A stretch of DNA of 64,000 bases from Finegoldia magna_J (GCF_002243175.1 NZ_NDYF01000016.1:1-64000); one strand, 5' to 3'; shown: positions 54,203-63,380, counted from the first letter of the stretch. Notes: generated by a model from the letters alone, not told the origin. A program made the numbers and translations.

Positions 54203-54231
54203 CAAAAAAAGAGGATACAATCCCCTTTTCA
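54203..54231 (-). terminator. mscL terminator
   Basis: Minus strand: AAAAGGGGAT / ATCC-CTTTT imperfect stem with a T7 run just past the mscL stop. Confidence 0.5.
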
Positions 54232-54237
54232 GTCAAA

Positions 54238-54639
54238 TTATTCTGTTAATTCAGATGTACAGTGTGGACATCTAGTAGCAGTAATGTCGATTTCGCTCTT
54301 GCAGTATGGGCAAGTTTTTGTAGTTGGATCTGCTGCTGGTTCTTTGTGCAAAGCATCACGTCCCTTGTTGATAGCCTTAACCATCAAGAAAACAACGAAT
54401 GCTATAATAATAAATTTAACCAAAGCATCTAAGAACAAGCCGTATTGTAGCTTAACTCCTGCAACTGTTACAGCCATTTCTTTCATATCTATACCAGCTG
54501 TCGCTGCTCCAATCAAAGGTGCGATAAGACCGTTGATAAGTCCATCCACCATTTCCTTAACTGCAGCGCCCATGATAACGGCAACTGCCAAATCCATTAC
54601 ATTACCTTCAGTAATGAATTTCTTAAATTCTTTTAACAT
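54238..54639 (-). CDS. mscL: Large-conductance mechanosensitive channel with C-terminal zinc ribbon
   Basis: Membrane pore that opens on hypo-osmotic shock. Seen: 133 residues, MLKEFKKFITEGNVMDLAVAVIMGAA (first helix and N-terminus), second helix about 66-88 (LVKFIIIAFVVFLMV). The tail carries two CxxC knuckles: TCPYCKSEI and TRCPHCTSEL (about 109-127), a zinc-ribbon extension absent from the classical proteins. With the BCCT carrier nearby it fits osmoprotection. Confidence 0.9.
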   Translation of the reverse strand: MLKEFKKFITEGNVMDLAVAVIMGAAVKEMVDGLINGLIAPLIGAATAGIDMKEMAVTVAGVKLQYGLFLDALVKFIIIAFVVFLMVKAINKGRDALHKEPAADPTTKTCPYCKSEIDITATRCPHCTSELTE

Positions 54640-54656
54640 AAATCCCCCTTGTAAAA

Positions 54657-55103
54657 TTATTCATTCATTAAATACATTTTTTCCTTTTGTAAATTGTACA
54701 CTTCTTTTTTCAATTGTTTAATTGCATTTTCGCAGTTCTTCTTGTTAGATAAAATTTGCATTTGAATAACAGAGTCGAAAACTTTGTTATCAAAATAATC
54801 CGCCAAGAAAAATGGCTTTTTATATCTGAAACCAACGCTTGGTTTCTTGTCCAAATCAATCATAATATTGTTGAACTTTCTAATCGCCAAATCAGCCTTC
54901 TTCGCTTGATTCTTCGCTTTTTTCAAATTCGATCTTTTAATCATAGTGGTAATAGTCTTACCCTTGAAAATATCGAAAATTCCCCAACCTGAAGCTGTGC
55001 CCAAATAAGATTGCACCTCATTCAAGCTAGCTATCGCGATTTCTCCAAGCTTAATAGCTTCATTTACATTATATAATCTAGATCCTACTTTTGCTCTTAA
55101 CAT
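54657..55103 (-). CDS. Conserved hypothetical coiled-coil protein
   Basis: Not recognised by name. Seen: 148 residues, soluble. The N-terminal helix has a GTASGWGIFDIFKGKTITTMIKRSNLKKA stretch, a G-W-G motif seen in small proteins of wide distribution but unknown role. The C-terminal helix ends NAIKQLKKEVYNLQKEKMYL. It precedes mscL by 17 bases and may share its transcript. Confidence 0.6.
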   Translation of the reverse strand: MLRAKVGSRLYNVNEAIKLGEIAIASLNEVQSYLGTASGWGIFDIFKGKTITTMIKRSNLKKAKNQAKKADLAIRKFNNIMIDLDKKPSVGFRYKKPFFLADYFDNKVFDSVIQMQILSNKKNCENAIKQLKKEVYNLQKEKMYLMNE

Positions 55104-55188
55104 AAAAATCTTCCTTTCCTTAATTATTTATACCCTTAAATAATATTTTTAAGCAAGTGATACGCTTTGAATTTTGTTTTATACAATC

Positions 55189-55854
55189 TTATTTTTTAAA
55201 TAAATCTATTATCTTTCTGATATAATCATTAAACATCGAAATTCCTTTGTCAACATCTAAAACTCCAGAATTAACTCTTCTGAGTAATCCTTCATAGGTA
55301 AAAATTAGTATATTATTAATATCATATAAGTCTTTTTCTTCAATTATTCCTTCAGCAACAAAATCTTTCATTATATATATATTTCTTGTGAAAATTGCAC
55401 TTGAATTCAACATATCAATAACATCGTCAGGATAATCTTCAGTGTTCAATTCCATTGGAAAAATCTTGTAATATTGCTCAATGTAATACTCTATTTGATT
55501 TTCCAAATTTGAAAAAAACAATCTCATATACGCATCGGAACTATTAAAGGAATATTTTACAAAACAATCCCATATAGCGTAAAACTTATCTAATGAATTA
55601 TCACAATCTTTGATAGCATCTGGTAATGCTTTAATGTAATCTTCTAATTGGTCCATTATTGAAAATATTATAAGATGATCCAAGTTTTCAAAATAATTAT
55701 AGATTGTAGCGCTATTCATCATACTGCATTCAGCTACTTTTCTTATTGTAACAGCATCTATTCCTTGTTCACGAATAATTTTTTTCGTACAATTCATGAA
55801 TCCATTTATCATATTTTTTTTGTGTTTTGTTAGTTTTTTCTTCGTATCAAGCAT
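55189..55854 (-). CDS. TetR-family transcriptional regulator
   Basis: DNA-binding repressor with an N-terminal helix-turn-helix (about 20-65: TVTIRKVAECSMMNSATIYNYFENL pattern, KIIREQGIDAVTIRK) and a variable ligand domain (about 70-221). It lies downstream of the betaine carrier gene, in the same direction, separated by a terminator. It may control the reductase/transporter or mscL; the sequence does not settle which. Confidence 0.85.
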   Translation of the reverse strand: MLDTKKKLTKHKKNMINGFMNCTKKIIREQGIDAVTIRKVAECSMMNSATIYNYFENLDHLIIFSIMDQLEDYIKALPDAIKDCDNSLDKFYAIWDCFVKYSFNSSDAYMRLFFSNLENQIEYYIEQYYKIFPMELNTEDYPDDVIDMLNSSAIFTRNIYIMKDFVAEGIIEEKDLYDINNILIFTYEGLLRRVNSGVLDVDKGISMFNDYIRKIIDLFKK

Positions 55855-55921
55855 CAGTATCCTCCCGTTAATTTATAAATATAATTATATCATTTATGTA
55901 GTTGTTTATTAAGTGTCAAAC

Positions 55922-55952
55922 AAAAAAGCTTGCCATTACGACAAGCTCTTTT
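55922..55952 (-). terminator. Terminator of the reductase/BCCT operon
   Basis: Minus strand: AGCTTG / CAAGCT with a 9-base loop and a T6 run, 12 bases after the restored BCCT stop. Confidence 0.75.
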
Positions 55953-55964
55953 TGAAATTTAAAA

Positions 55965-57453
55965 CTATAATTTTTCCGTTTTGAATGCTTTTATTATTGC
56001 AACGCAAATCAAAAGCATTATAAATATTAAATGGAAACGCCGCTGCAACGGACGCTGTTTGCAATGCTTTAAGCCCTCCTGAAAGTAGTAATGCGTAAGC
56101 AATAACCGCTTGTAAAATTCCCCATACTAATTTTTTGCTGCTGGCCGGATTCAGATCACCATCTTGGCTAAGCATACTTAATACGAAAGTTGCTGAGTTT
56201 GCTGATGTGATAAAGAATGTGCACAACAAAACCACTGTTACAATTGAAAGGAAAGTTCCTAATGGATATTCTGCAAATACTTTAAACAAAGCTAGTTCTG
56301 AATTTGCTGCCAACTCTTTTACCTTATCAAACGGCATCTTTTGGGCTAAGTTCAATCCCAATGGTCCAAAAACTGAAAACCAAACTATTGATGCAAATGC
56401 TGGTGCAACTGAAACCCCAAGTATGAACTCTCGAACAGTCCTTCCTTTGGAAATTCTCGCTATAAAAGTACCAACAAATGGAGCCCATGCAAGCCACCAT
56501 GCCCAGTAGAATATTCTCCATCCTAGAATCCAATCATTTTTACCAAATGGATTAATAGCAAGTGAATCTGTGAAAAAATTGTTCAGATAAGCTCCAATAC
56601 CACTTGTAAATGAATTTAGCATCAAAATTTTAGGTCCTACAATAAATGATACCAAAAGAACAGTCCCTGCAAGTACTAAATTGATATTAGAAATCAAGTT
56701 AATTCCCTTGTCAATTCCTGATACAGCAGTCCAGATATATATAACCGCAATTATTATTATAATAATCAACCAAGTCATTTGATTATTTGGAATATTAAAC
56801 AAGTGAGTTAATCCTGAATTGATTTGTAAAGTTCCCATTCCTAGAGATGTTGCAACTCCCGCAATAGTTGCAATAATTGCAAAAATATCAATAATTTTCC
56901 CTATAGGTCCATTGACTTTTTCCTCACCAATCAAAGGAATGAAAAGCGTTGAAATCAAACCAGGTTTGTTTTTTCTAAATTGGAAATATGCAAGTCCAAG
57001 TCCTATTATGGAATAGTTGGCCCATGGATGAATCCCCCAATGCATGAAAGATGCTCTCATTGCGAAGTTCGCAGCTTCTGCACTCCCTGCTTTTATCGAT
57101 TCAATCGGAGCAACGAAGTGTGCCATTGGCTCTGCAACTCCATAAAATACAAGTCCTATTCCCATTCCAGCACCAAACAACATTCCAAACCAAGAAAGCG
57201 TAGAATATTCTGGTTTTGAATCATCAGCTCCCAATTTTATATTACCATATTTTGAAAATGCTACTATTAGTGCAAAAACTACAAATGTAAGCATTGCTAT
57301 TAAGTATAGCCATCCCATATTAATTGTTACTGCCTTCATCAAAGCGTTTGCAGCATTTTCAAAACTTTTTGATCCTAAAATCCCCCATGCAGCTATAGCA
57401 ACACTAATAATTATAGATATAATATATACTGAATTTCTTTTTTTATTATTCAT
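55965..57453 (-). pseudogene. BCCT-family betaine/choline carrier, C-terminus frameshifted
   Basis: Sodium- or proton-coupled carrier for glycine betaine or choline-like quaternary amines. Seen: about 495 codons, 12 membrane segments, the family motif FYWAWWLAWAPFVGTFIARISKGRTVREF (about 310-338) and GMGIGLVFYGVAEPM near 93-107. After VAAAFPF the annotated frame runs into unrelated sequence ending at 55936. The other frame gives LIFIMLLICVAIIKAFKTEKL and stop at 55965, the family's normal final helix. One T has been lost near 56028-56034. A real break would remove the last membrane helix only. Confidence 0.85.
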
Positions 57454-57473
57454 ATCAATTCTCCATTATATAG

Positions 57474-57495
57474 GAGGGGGAAATTAATCCCCCTT
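57474..57495 (-). promoter_or_regulatory. G/C hairpin between reductase and carrier genes
   Basis: GAGGGGG and CCCCCTT(C) arms at 57474-57480 and 57489-57495 with 8-base loop; no T-run follows. It lies just before the carrier's ribosome site and may be a processing or differential-expression hairpin. Confidence 0.5.
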
Positions 57496-57502
57496 CATTT
57501 TC

Positions 57503-58804
57503 TTAAACCGTATAAACTTTTGGTTCTTCTATTTTTTCTGTCAAAGCATTTAATGCTACTTCTACTCTGTGATGTCTCAAATTCCATTGAACATCTTTTC
57601 CTGTAGCTGGATCTCCTAATGGATAAGGAATTGAAATTGTTGGTACAATTTTGTTTACACCAACTGATTGAGCTACTGGAACCAAGTTACACATTTGAAC
57701 AATTGGAATACCAGCTTTTTCAATCACATTTACCATCGCTGCACCGCAGCGAGTACATGTACCTCAGGTACTAGTCATTATAACTCCATCAACATTAGCT
57801 TCTTGCAATTCTTTTAGAATTTCAGATGACATTCTTTCTGCTTCTGCTTGAGTAGTTCCAGTTCCTACTGTTGAGTAGAAATATTTGTGAAGTTCTCCGT
57901 AAACATTTCCTTCCATATCTCTTAAAACGTCGATTGGCATGATTACGTTAGGATCGGCATTTGCTGCAGCAGGGTCAAATCCTGCGTGAATTGTTTTGAA
58001 TTCGCCTGATTTTAACCTGTCCATTCCAGTTACATCGTATTTTCCCCATCTAGTAGCAGATGCAGATTGAATTCTATCTGGGTTATCTACAGGAACAATA
58101 CCACCTGTTGTCATCAAAGCTATTTTCGCATGTTTCAAATCTTTGATTGGTTCTGCTGGCTCTACTACATCTTTAACAGGAATTGGAAGCTCAGTTACAA
58201 ATTCTTCCCCGTTTAATTTTTTAATAAGCATCTCAACTCCTCTTTGAGCTGCTGGTTTCATTGCTGAATTGAAATATTGATTTCTTATTCCTTGAGAGAA
58301 ATATCCTTCTTCCGCTGCAGAGCCTAGTTCTTCTCCATTCAAATATTTATTTGCATAGTTTGAAATAGCTTTTACATCTACTTTCATTTCTCTGGCAGAC
58401 TTACCACCTTTGAAAATAACCATGTCTTTTCTATACATTTCAACACCAGGATTCTCTGGATGCATAGATGTGATTACTTTTGCGCCGAATTTTTCTTTAA
58501 CAGCTTTACAAATTCTACCGCAAGCAACACCGTAACGACCAGCTTGGAATGCTGGACCAGCTACGAACAAATCAAAGTCTAATTCTTCTAAAAATCCTAA
58601 TATTTCTTCTGTAGCTTCTTCTGGGTTAGAACCAATGTAGTTATCTCCACATATAATTGTATGTGTAACTTCTGCATCAAGCATAGAATTAAATGCTGTT
58701 GCTGGACCTACTAATTCATTTCTTATTTCCGGCTTATAATCTGCCTTATCTTCTCCACCAATACCTGCGAAGAATTGATTTATATATACAATAGCTTTTT
58801 TCAT
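57503..58804 (-). CDS. Betaine/sarcosine-type reductase Sec subunit (GrdB/F/H family)
   Basis: Selenoprotein that activates N-methylated glycine for transfer to selenoprotein GrdA. Seen: 433 residues in one frame if the TGA at 57764-57766 is read as selenocysteine (residue 347). The upstream part ends VIMTST and the downstream part begins GTCTRCGAAMVNVI, giving U-x-x-C-x-x-C, the conserved active site. The frame is open on both sides and a SECIS-like hairpin sits right after. The BCCT carrier next door favours betaine (GrdH) over sarcosine (GrdF), but this is inference. Subunits GrdA, C and D must lie elsewhere. Confidence 0.93.
57737..57766 (-). promoter_or_regulatory. Sec codon with bacterial SECIS hairpin
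   Basis: Minus strand: TGA (57764-57766), 12 bases, then 6-bp stem CGCTGC / GCAGCG (57746-57751 with 57737-57742) and loop GGT. The UGA-to-loop distance is 18 bases and a G opens the loop, as bacterial SECIS elements require. Confidence 0.85.
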
Positions 58805-58814
58805 AGCTTCACTC

Positions 58815-60140
58815 CTAATATTCTTTCATAGTTTTTCTTGACCAACCTGCTATTTGATCTCCACAGAACATAGCATTGTTTTCCATAATTACAGATCCGT
58901 CTTCTTTTACAGATGGTCCTAATATTTCATCGCCTGCCCATCCGCCAGACAATCCGTCTCTTGCCAATGCTTCTAATTCACCAATTACTTTCTTCATTGG
59001 TTTTAATCTAATCAATTGAGAAACATTTCCTGTAGATACAAGCGCATCAGTTTTTTCATTCATAACTACTAATGGTTGTGATTTACCGTCACGTCCTGTA
59101 CATTCGTTGCTGATACCGACAACTTTTACTCCAACATCTTCCAATGCGCAAATGCATCTTACATAGTCTGCATCTGGGTTACCATATCCTTCTTCAGTTA
59201 CAATAGCACCATCTGCTCCCAATGATTTCGCCATATTTGATACAAAAATAGCCGCTCTTTCTTTTTGTTCCAAAGAAACGTTTAAGTTGGACATTATAAC
59301 TCCCAAGAAGTTAATAGATTTTCCATGTTCTTTGAACAATTCTTTTATTGTTGGGAAGTTTTGTAAATCATATGTCGCCCATTTTGAAGAGCATGGCATG
59401 AAGCTTCCGCCAATAATACAACCATCCAAAACTTCTGTTGGACTCATAAATGTTGGAAGATATTTGTTCATATCCCAACCATAAATCAAATCATTATATC
59501 CTAATTCTTCCATTTGTGATTGTGGCTGCATAACCAAAACGACTGAAGGAAGTTTGTTTACCTCGTCACTTCTTTTTGTAACAGGAGTAAATTCATATTT
59601 TTCTATTTCTTCTGGTTGTTGATCTATAACAGTTTGTCCTAGATATTCAGCAAATAAATGGCAAGCCCATCTGATTGCATGATTTTTCTTTTGTTGTTCG
59701 TGTCTTTCAAATTCTTCGTCAGTATCAATAACTAAGCAAACGTTTATTAATTGTGAAAAGTAAGAATAGTTGGCGCCTTCACCTGACATATCTAAAAGCC
59801 CATCGCCAAAACTTCCCCAATGCATTCCAACACCTAAAACGCTTATCCCCTTCAAAGCATGAACTCTACCTTCACCAGTTGGAACTAATTCTCCAGTTAC
59901 AGATGGAAATACCGCTCTCTTATCTGGTCTAATTCTAGGTTCAACAGCTTCCTTAATAGGAACTATACGAACTTCATCGCCTGGTTTTGCAATCTCAATA
60001 TCACATTCTGTAATATGTTCATCTCTTTTTATGAATTCGATTGCCTCTTGTTTGTTAATTGTCAAAATGTTATTCTCGAATTTTGTCTTATCTCCGAAAA
60101 CTACATCCTTGACATTGAAATTACCAATTTCAAATTTCAT
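58815..60140 (-). CDS. Betaine/sarcosine-type reductase pro-protein (GrdE/G/I family)
   Basis: Precursor that is cut at an internal cysteine to give two subunits, one carrying a pyruvoyl group that binds the substrate amine. Seen: 441 residues with HALKGISVLGVGMHWGSFGDGLLDMSGEGA (about 95-122) and the cut site at Cys241 in EVLDGCIIGGSF. This matches the known position of about residue 242. The C-terminal part has ALVSTGNVSQLIRL and GLSGGWAGDEILGP. It is followed by the Sec subunit gene after 10 bases. An upstream inverted repeat may be its control site. Confidence 0.9.
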   Translation of the reverse strand: MKFEIGNFNVKDVVFGDKTKFENNILTINKQEAIEFIKRDEHITECDIEIAKPGDEVRIVPIKEAVEPRIRPDKRAVFPSVTGELVPTGEGRVHALKGISVLGVGMHWGSFGDGLLDMSGEGANYSYFSQLINVCLVIDTDEEFERHEQQKKNHAIRWACHLFAEYLGQTVIDQQPEEIEKYEFTPVTKRSDEVNKLPSVVLVMQPQSQMEELGYNDLIYGWDMNKYLPTFMSPTEVLDGCIIGGSFMPCSSKWATYDLQNFPTIKELFKEHGKSINFLGVIMSNLNVSLEQKERAAIFVSNMAKSLGADGAIVTEEGYGNPDADYVRCICALEDVGVKVVGISNECTGRDGKSQPLVVMNEKTDALVSTGNVSQLIRLKPMKKVIGELEALARDGLSGGWAGDEILGPSVKEDGSVIMENNAMFCGDQIAGWSRKTMKEY

Positions 60141-60207
60141 AATCTAACCACCTTTTCATTTTTTAATCTGTGCACTGATTTCCAAGATTCTTTATCTTGT
60201 TAAATTC

Positions 60208-60237
60208 ATTGTAATACTAATCATGATTATTTACAAT
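60208..60237 (-). promoter_or_regulatory. Reductase operon promoter/operator
   Basis: Minus strand TTGTAA-N17-TACAAT could be the promoter. The same bases form an inverted repeat (ATTGTAA / TTACAAT) centred on a perfect palindrome AATCATGATT (60219-60228), so a regulator may bind here. Confidence 0.45.
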
Positions 60238-60301
60238 AAATTTTTAACGTTTATAATCTTGTTTATCTTTTTGATTCTATCTCAATACACTTTATTGCAA
60301 T

Positions 60302-60331
60302 AAAAAATCAACCACTCTAGTGATTGATTTT
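60302..60331 (-). terminator. trpS terminator
   Basis: Minus strand: ATCAATCACT / AGTGGTTGAT stem with a 2-base loop, one G-T pair, then T6. Confidence 0.75.
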
Positions 60332-60334
60332 ACT

Positions 60335-61417
60335 TTATTTGTATTTTTGTTGTTGTTTATTAATCAATTCCACATCTTCAAAGTAGTTGATTCCCATTGC
60401 AGCTTTTACTTTCTTCAAAGTTTCTGCTCCAACTTCTCTGGCATCTTCTGATCCTTTTAACAACATGTCGAAAATTTCTGGAATGTTTTGTTCGTAGTGT
60501 TTTCTTTTTTCTCTGATTGGTGATAATTCTTTTTGCAAAATATTGTTCAAGAATTTTTTGATTTTCACATCGCCAAGTCCACCACGTCTGTAATGGTCTT
60601 TTAATTCGTCTAAGTTTTTGTAATCTGAAAGAAATTCTGAGAAATCATCGTCTGTACAGAAAGCATCTAAATAAGTGAACACAGTGTTTCCTTCAACTTT
60701 TCCAGGGTCTGAGATTTGAATGTGGTTAGGGTCTGTGAACATGCTCATTACTTTTGATTTGACATCTTTTTGTGAATCCGACAAATAAATACAGTTACCC
60801 AATGATTTACTCATCTTAGCTTTGCCGTCTAATCCTGGAAGTCTGGAACAGATTTTGTTGTCAGGAATTACAGCTTTTGGCTCAACCAAAACTTCTGAAT
60901 AATAGTTGTTGAATGTTCTGACTATTTCACGCGTTTGTTCCAACATTGGAAGCTGATCTTCTCCGACCGGAACTATGTTTGCGTTGAAAAGCGTGATGTC
61001 TGCCGCTTGGCTGATTGGATAAGTCAAGAATCCAACAGGAATGCTCGCTCCAAATTCTTTTTGTTTGATTTCAGCTTTAACTGTAGGATTTCTTTCGAGT
61101 CTTGAAAGTGTAACCAAGTTCATATAATAAAACATCAATTCTGTTAGTTGTTCAACGTGTGATTGTACAAAAATCGTAACTTTATTTGGATCGATTCCGC
61201 AACTTAAATAATCAAGCGCAACTTCAATGATATTGTCACGGACTTTGTCTGGATTGTTAAAATTGTCAGTCAAAGCTTGTGCATCGGCAATCATGACATA
61301 CATCTTGTCGAAATCCCCTTTGTTTTGCATGATAACTCTGTTTTTTAATGAGCCTACGTAATGACCCAAATGTAATTTTCCTGTTGGTCTGTCACCTGTA
61401 AGTATTATATTTCCCAT
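60335..61417 (-). CDS. trpS: Tryptophanyl-tRNA synthetase
   Basis: Charges tRNA-Trp. Seen: 360 residues, HLGH (16-19), GDQLPMLEQTREI-like GEDQLPMLEQTREIVRTFNN (152-171), KMSKS (201-205) in GKAKMSKSLGN. Slightly longer than usual at the C-terminus. It follows the CapA gene by two bases and shares its operon with rlmH; there is no T-box directly before it. Confidence 0.95.
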   Translation of the reverse strand: MGNIILTGDRPTGKLHLGHYVGSLKNRVIMQNKGDFDKMYVMIADAQALTDNFNNPDKVRDNIIEVALDYLSCGIDPNKVTIFVQSHVEQLTELMFYYMNLVTLSRLERNPTVKAEIKQKEFGASIPVGFLTYPISQAADITLFNANIVPVGEDQLPMLEQTREIVRTFNNYYSEVLVEPKAVIPDNKICSRLPGLDGKAKMSKSLGNCIYLSDSQKDVKSKVMSMFTDPNHIQISDPGKVEGNTVFTYLDAFCTDDDFSEFLSDYKNLDELKDHYRRGGLGDVKIKKFLNNILQKELSPIREKRKHYEQNIPEIFDMLLKGSEDAREVGAETLKKVKAAMGINYFEDVELINKQQQKYK

Positions 61418-61419
61418 TT

Positions 61420-62649
61420 TTACTCCTTGTTAAAAATTTTCTCGTAATGTTGATTTGCTCTGTTTAATTTAGATATTATTTTGTCTTTTCTTTGGTAATT
61501 TATCTCTGAATTGAGGACTTGTTTTACTGGAACTACGACATATCTTGTAGTCACGCTATCAGTGTATTTGTCCACATAGTATGGCTTATTTTCAAAACTT
61601 TTTACAGTTGTCTTGTCGCCAATTTTTTCTATTTTAATGTCTGAGTACACTCCGATTTCTACGCCGTAATATTGTCCGTAAGATTCTCTTTGATCTGATA
61701 CTAGATTTCCCATTGAATATACGCAGTAGGATTTCTTGCCGTCGTTTTCAATCACATCAGACTTTTGTATTGTGTGTGGATGAGATCCTATCACCAAGTC
61801 CACTCCCATGTCCGAAAGTTTCTTGAACGTATTTTTCTGATATGAATTGGGATAATCGGAATATTCCTCTCCCCAATGCATGTAGCACATTATAACATCG
61901 GCGTGATTTTGCTTCAAATAATCCACATCTTTTCGGATTTGTTCCATATTAATCAAATTCACCGCAGTATCTCGTCCGGAATTAAGCATTGAATTTTCAA
62001 ATCCATTTAGCATTTGTGTATATGAGAAAAATCCAACCTTTATCCCTTTCACATCGATAATAAGTGGATTCGTCGATTCGTTCTCCTTGAAAGTTCCAGT
62101 TCTTTTCAAACCGTACTTTTCAATAGCTTCAATCGTGCGGTCAATCCCTTTCAATCTTCTGTCATAAGAGTGATTGTTTGCAGTACTCACCACATCAAAT
62201 CCCGTATCTTTTAAAGCTTTTATAACATTCTCGTGCGTTGCAAATTCTGGATAACCACTCATATCTGATGCATCCTTCGCAATAGTCGTCTCCAAGTTGA
62301 CTATGGACAAATCACTTTTTTGTACAATATCTTTTATAACTGCAAAAGAATCCGTGAAATCATAATTTGTCGCTTTCGCTTGGCGTATTTGCGTGATGTG
62401 GTTCATATAATCGCCCCAACAAGTTATAGTTATCTCTTTCTTTTCCAGATTTTTATTCTCTTTTTCTGATTTGTCACTAGCTTTTACTTTTGATTGAGAT
62501 TTTGATTGTGCAGCATTTTTCACTTGAGAATTTTTGTGTGATGCTTGAATTGGAGATTTCCCAGAAATTTCTGAATATCTAAAGCCAATCACACCAACTA
62601 AAATCACTATAAGAAAAGCCAATGCAACGGTCGTCTTTTTTCCCTTCAT
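61420..62649 (-). CDS. Membrane-anchored CapA-family protein
   Basis: Calcineurin-like protein of the poly-gamma-glutamate CapA group. Seen: 409 residues, one N-terminal membrane anchor (about 6-24), a Lys/Ser/Asn linker (about 30-72), then the CapA domain: ITCWGDYMNHI, IVNLETTIA, STANNHSYDRR, CYMHWGEEYSD, GSHPHTIQ and YSMGNLVSDQ. The other CapA protein in this window is cytoplasmic, so this one should act outside the membrane. It is placed with rlmH and trpS, not a capsule locus. Function is unproven. Confidence 0.82.
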   Translation of the reverse strand: MKGKKTTVALAFLIVILVGVIGFRYSEISGKSPIQASHKNSQVKNAAQSKSQSKVKASDKSEKENKNLEKKEITITCWGDYMNHITQIRQAKATNYDFTDSFAVIKDIVQKSDLSIVNLETTIAKDASDMSGYPEFATHENVIKALKDTGFDVVSTANNHSYDRRLKGIDRTIEAIEKYGLKRTGTFKENESTNPLIIDVKGIKVGFFSYTQMLNGFENSMLNSGRDTAVNLINMEQIRKDVDYLKQNHADVIMCYMHWGEEYSDYPNSYQKNTFKKLSDMGVDLVIGSHPHTIQKSDVIENDGKKSYCVYSMGNLVSDQRESYGQYYGVEIGVYSDIKIEKIGDKTTVKSFENKPYYVDKYTDSVTTRYVVVPVKQVLNSEINYQRKDKIISKLNRANQHYEKIFNKE

Positions 62650-62656
62650 TTTATCC

Positions 62657-63136
62657 TCACTTATGATATGGTAAATTGTTGATTATTCTGAAACTTCGGT
62701 AAATTTGTTCCAACAAAATCAGCCTCATCAGTTGATGTGGAAATGTAAACTTCGAAAAAGAAAGCGCATAATCGCTCCTGTCAAGCACACTTTGTCCGAG
62801 ACCCAACGATCCACCGATTACGAAACAAATATTGGAATGACCTTGTACGGTTAAGTTTTCAATCTTGGCGGCTAATTTTTCACTAGTAAGTTGATTTCCC
62901 AAAATCTCTAGCGTTATCACATAATGATTATCCTTGATCTTGGACATGATTTTCTCCGCTTCCTTGTCTTTTACGATCTCCTTTTCACTATCTGACAAAT
63001 TCTCCGCAGCACTCAAATCATCAACCTCAATTATATTTAGTTTGCAATGCGCAGATAACCTCTTCGAAAATTCTGCAATACCAAGTTTTATGTATTTTTC
63101 CTTAACCTTACCCACCGAAATAATATCGATATTCAA
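62657..63136 (-). CDS. rlmH: 23S rRNA pseudouridine-1915 methyltransferase
   Basis: Methylates pseudouridine 1915 in helix 69 of 23S rRNA. Seen: 159 residues, the standard length, from TTG 63136. MNIDIISVGKVKEKYIKLGI opens the SPOUT fold; VIGGSLGLGQSVL and LPHQLMRLILLEQIYR-like FPHQLMRLILLEQIYRSFRIINNLPYHK closes it (trefoil knot and AdoMet site). A GTG start at 63145 was rejected as too close to AAGG. Confidence 0.93.
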   Translation of the reverse strand: MNIDIISVGKVKEKYIKLGIAEFSKRLSAHCKLNIIEVDDLSAAENLSDSEKEIVKDKEAEKIMSKIKDNHYVITLEILGNQLTSEKLAAKIENLTVQGHSNICFVIGGSLGLGQSVLDRSDYALSFSKFTFPHQLMRLILLEQIYRSFRIINNLPYHK

Positions 63137-63380
63137 AATAATCACAACCTTTTTACTTTAATAAGTATATCATATATTTAATTAAAATTTTTGTGGAAAT
63201 TCACAAAAACTCAAATGTTATTTGTCAATTCATAAAATTCAAAAGATATCATTATGTTTATAGTTAAATTATTAATAGTTGCTTTTCTTACACAATAATA
63301 GTATTATTATTTATAAGAAGATCAAACTCAAAATTATTTTTTTATCTTAGAATGATAAATTTTTAATTATTAATTTGGTA

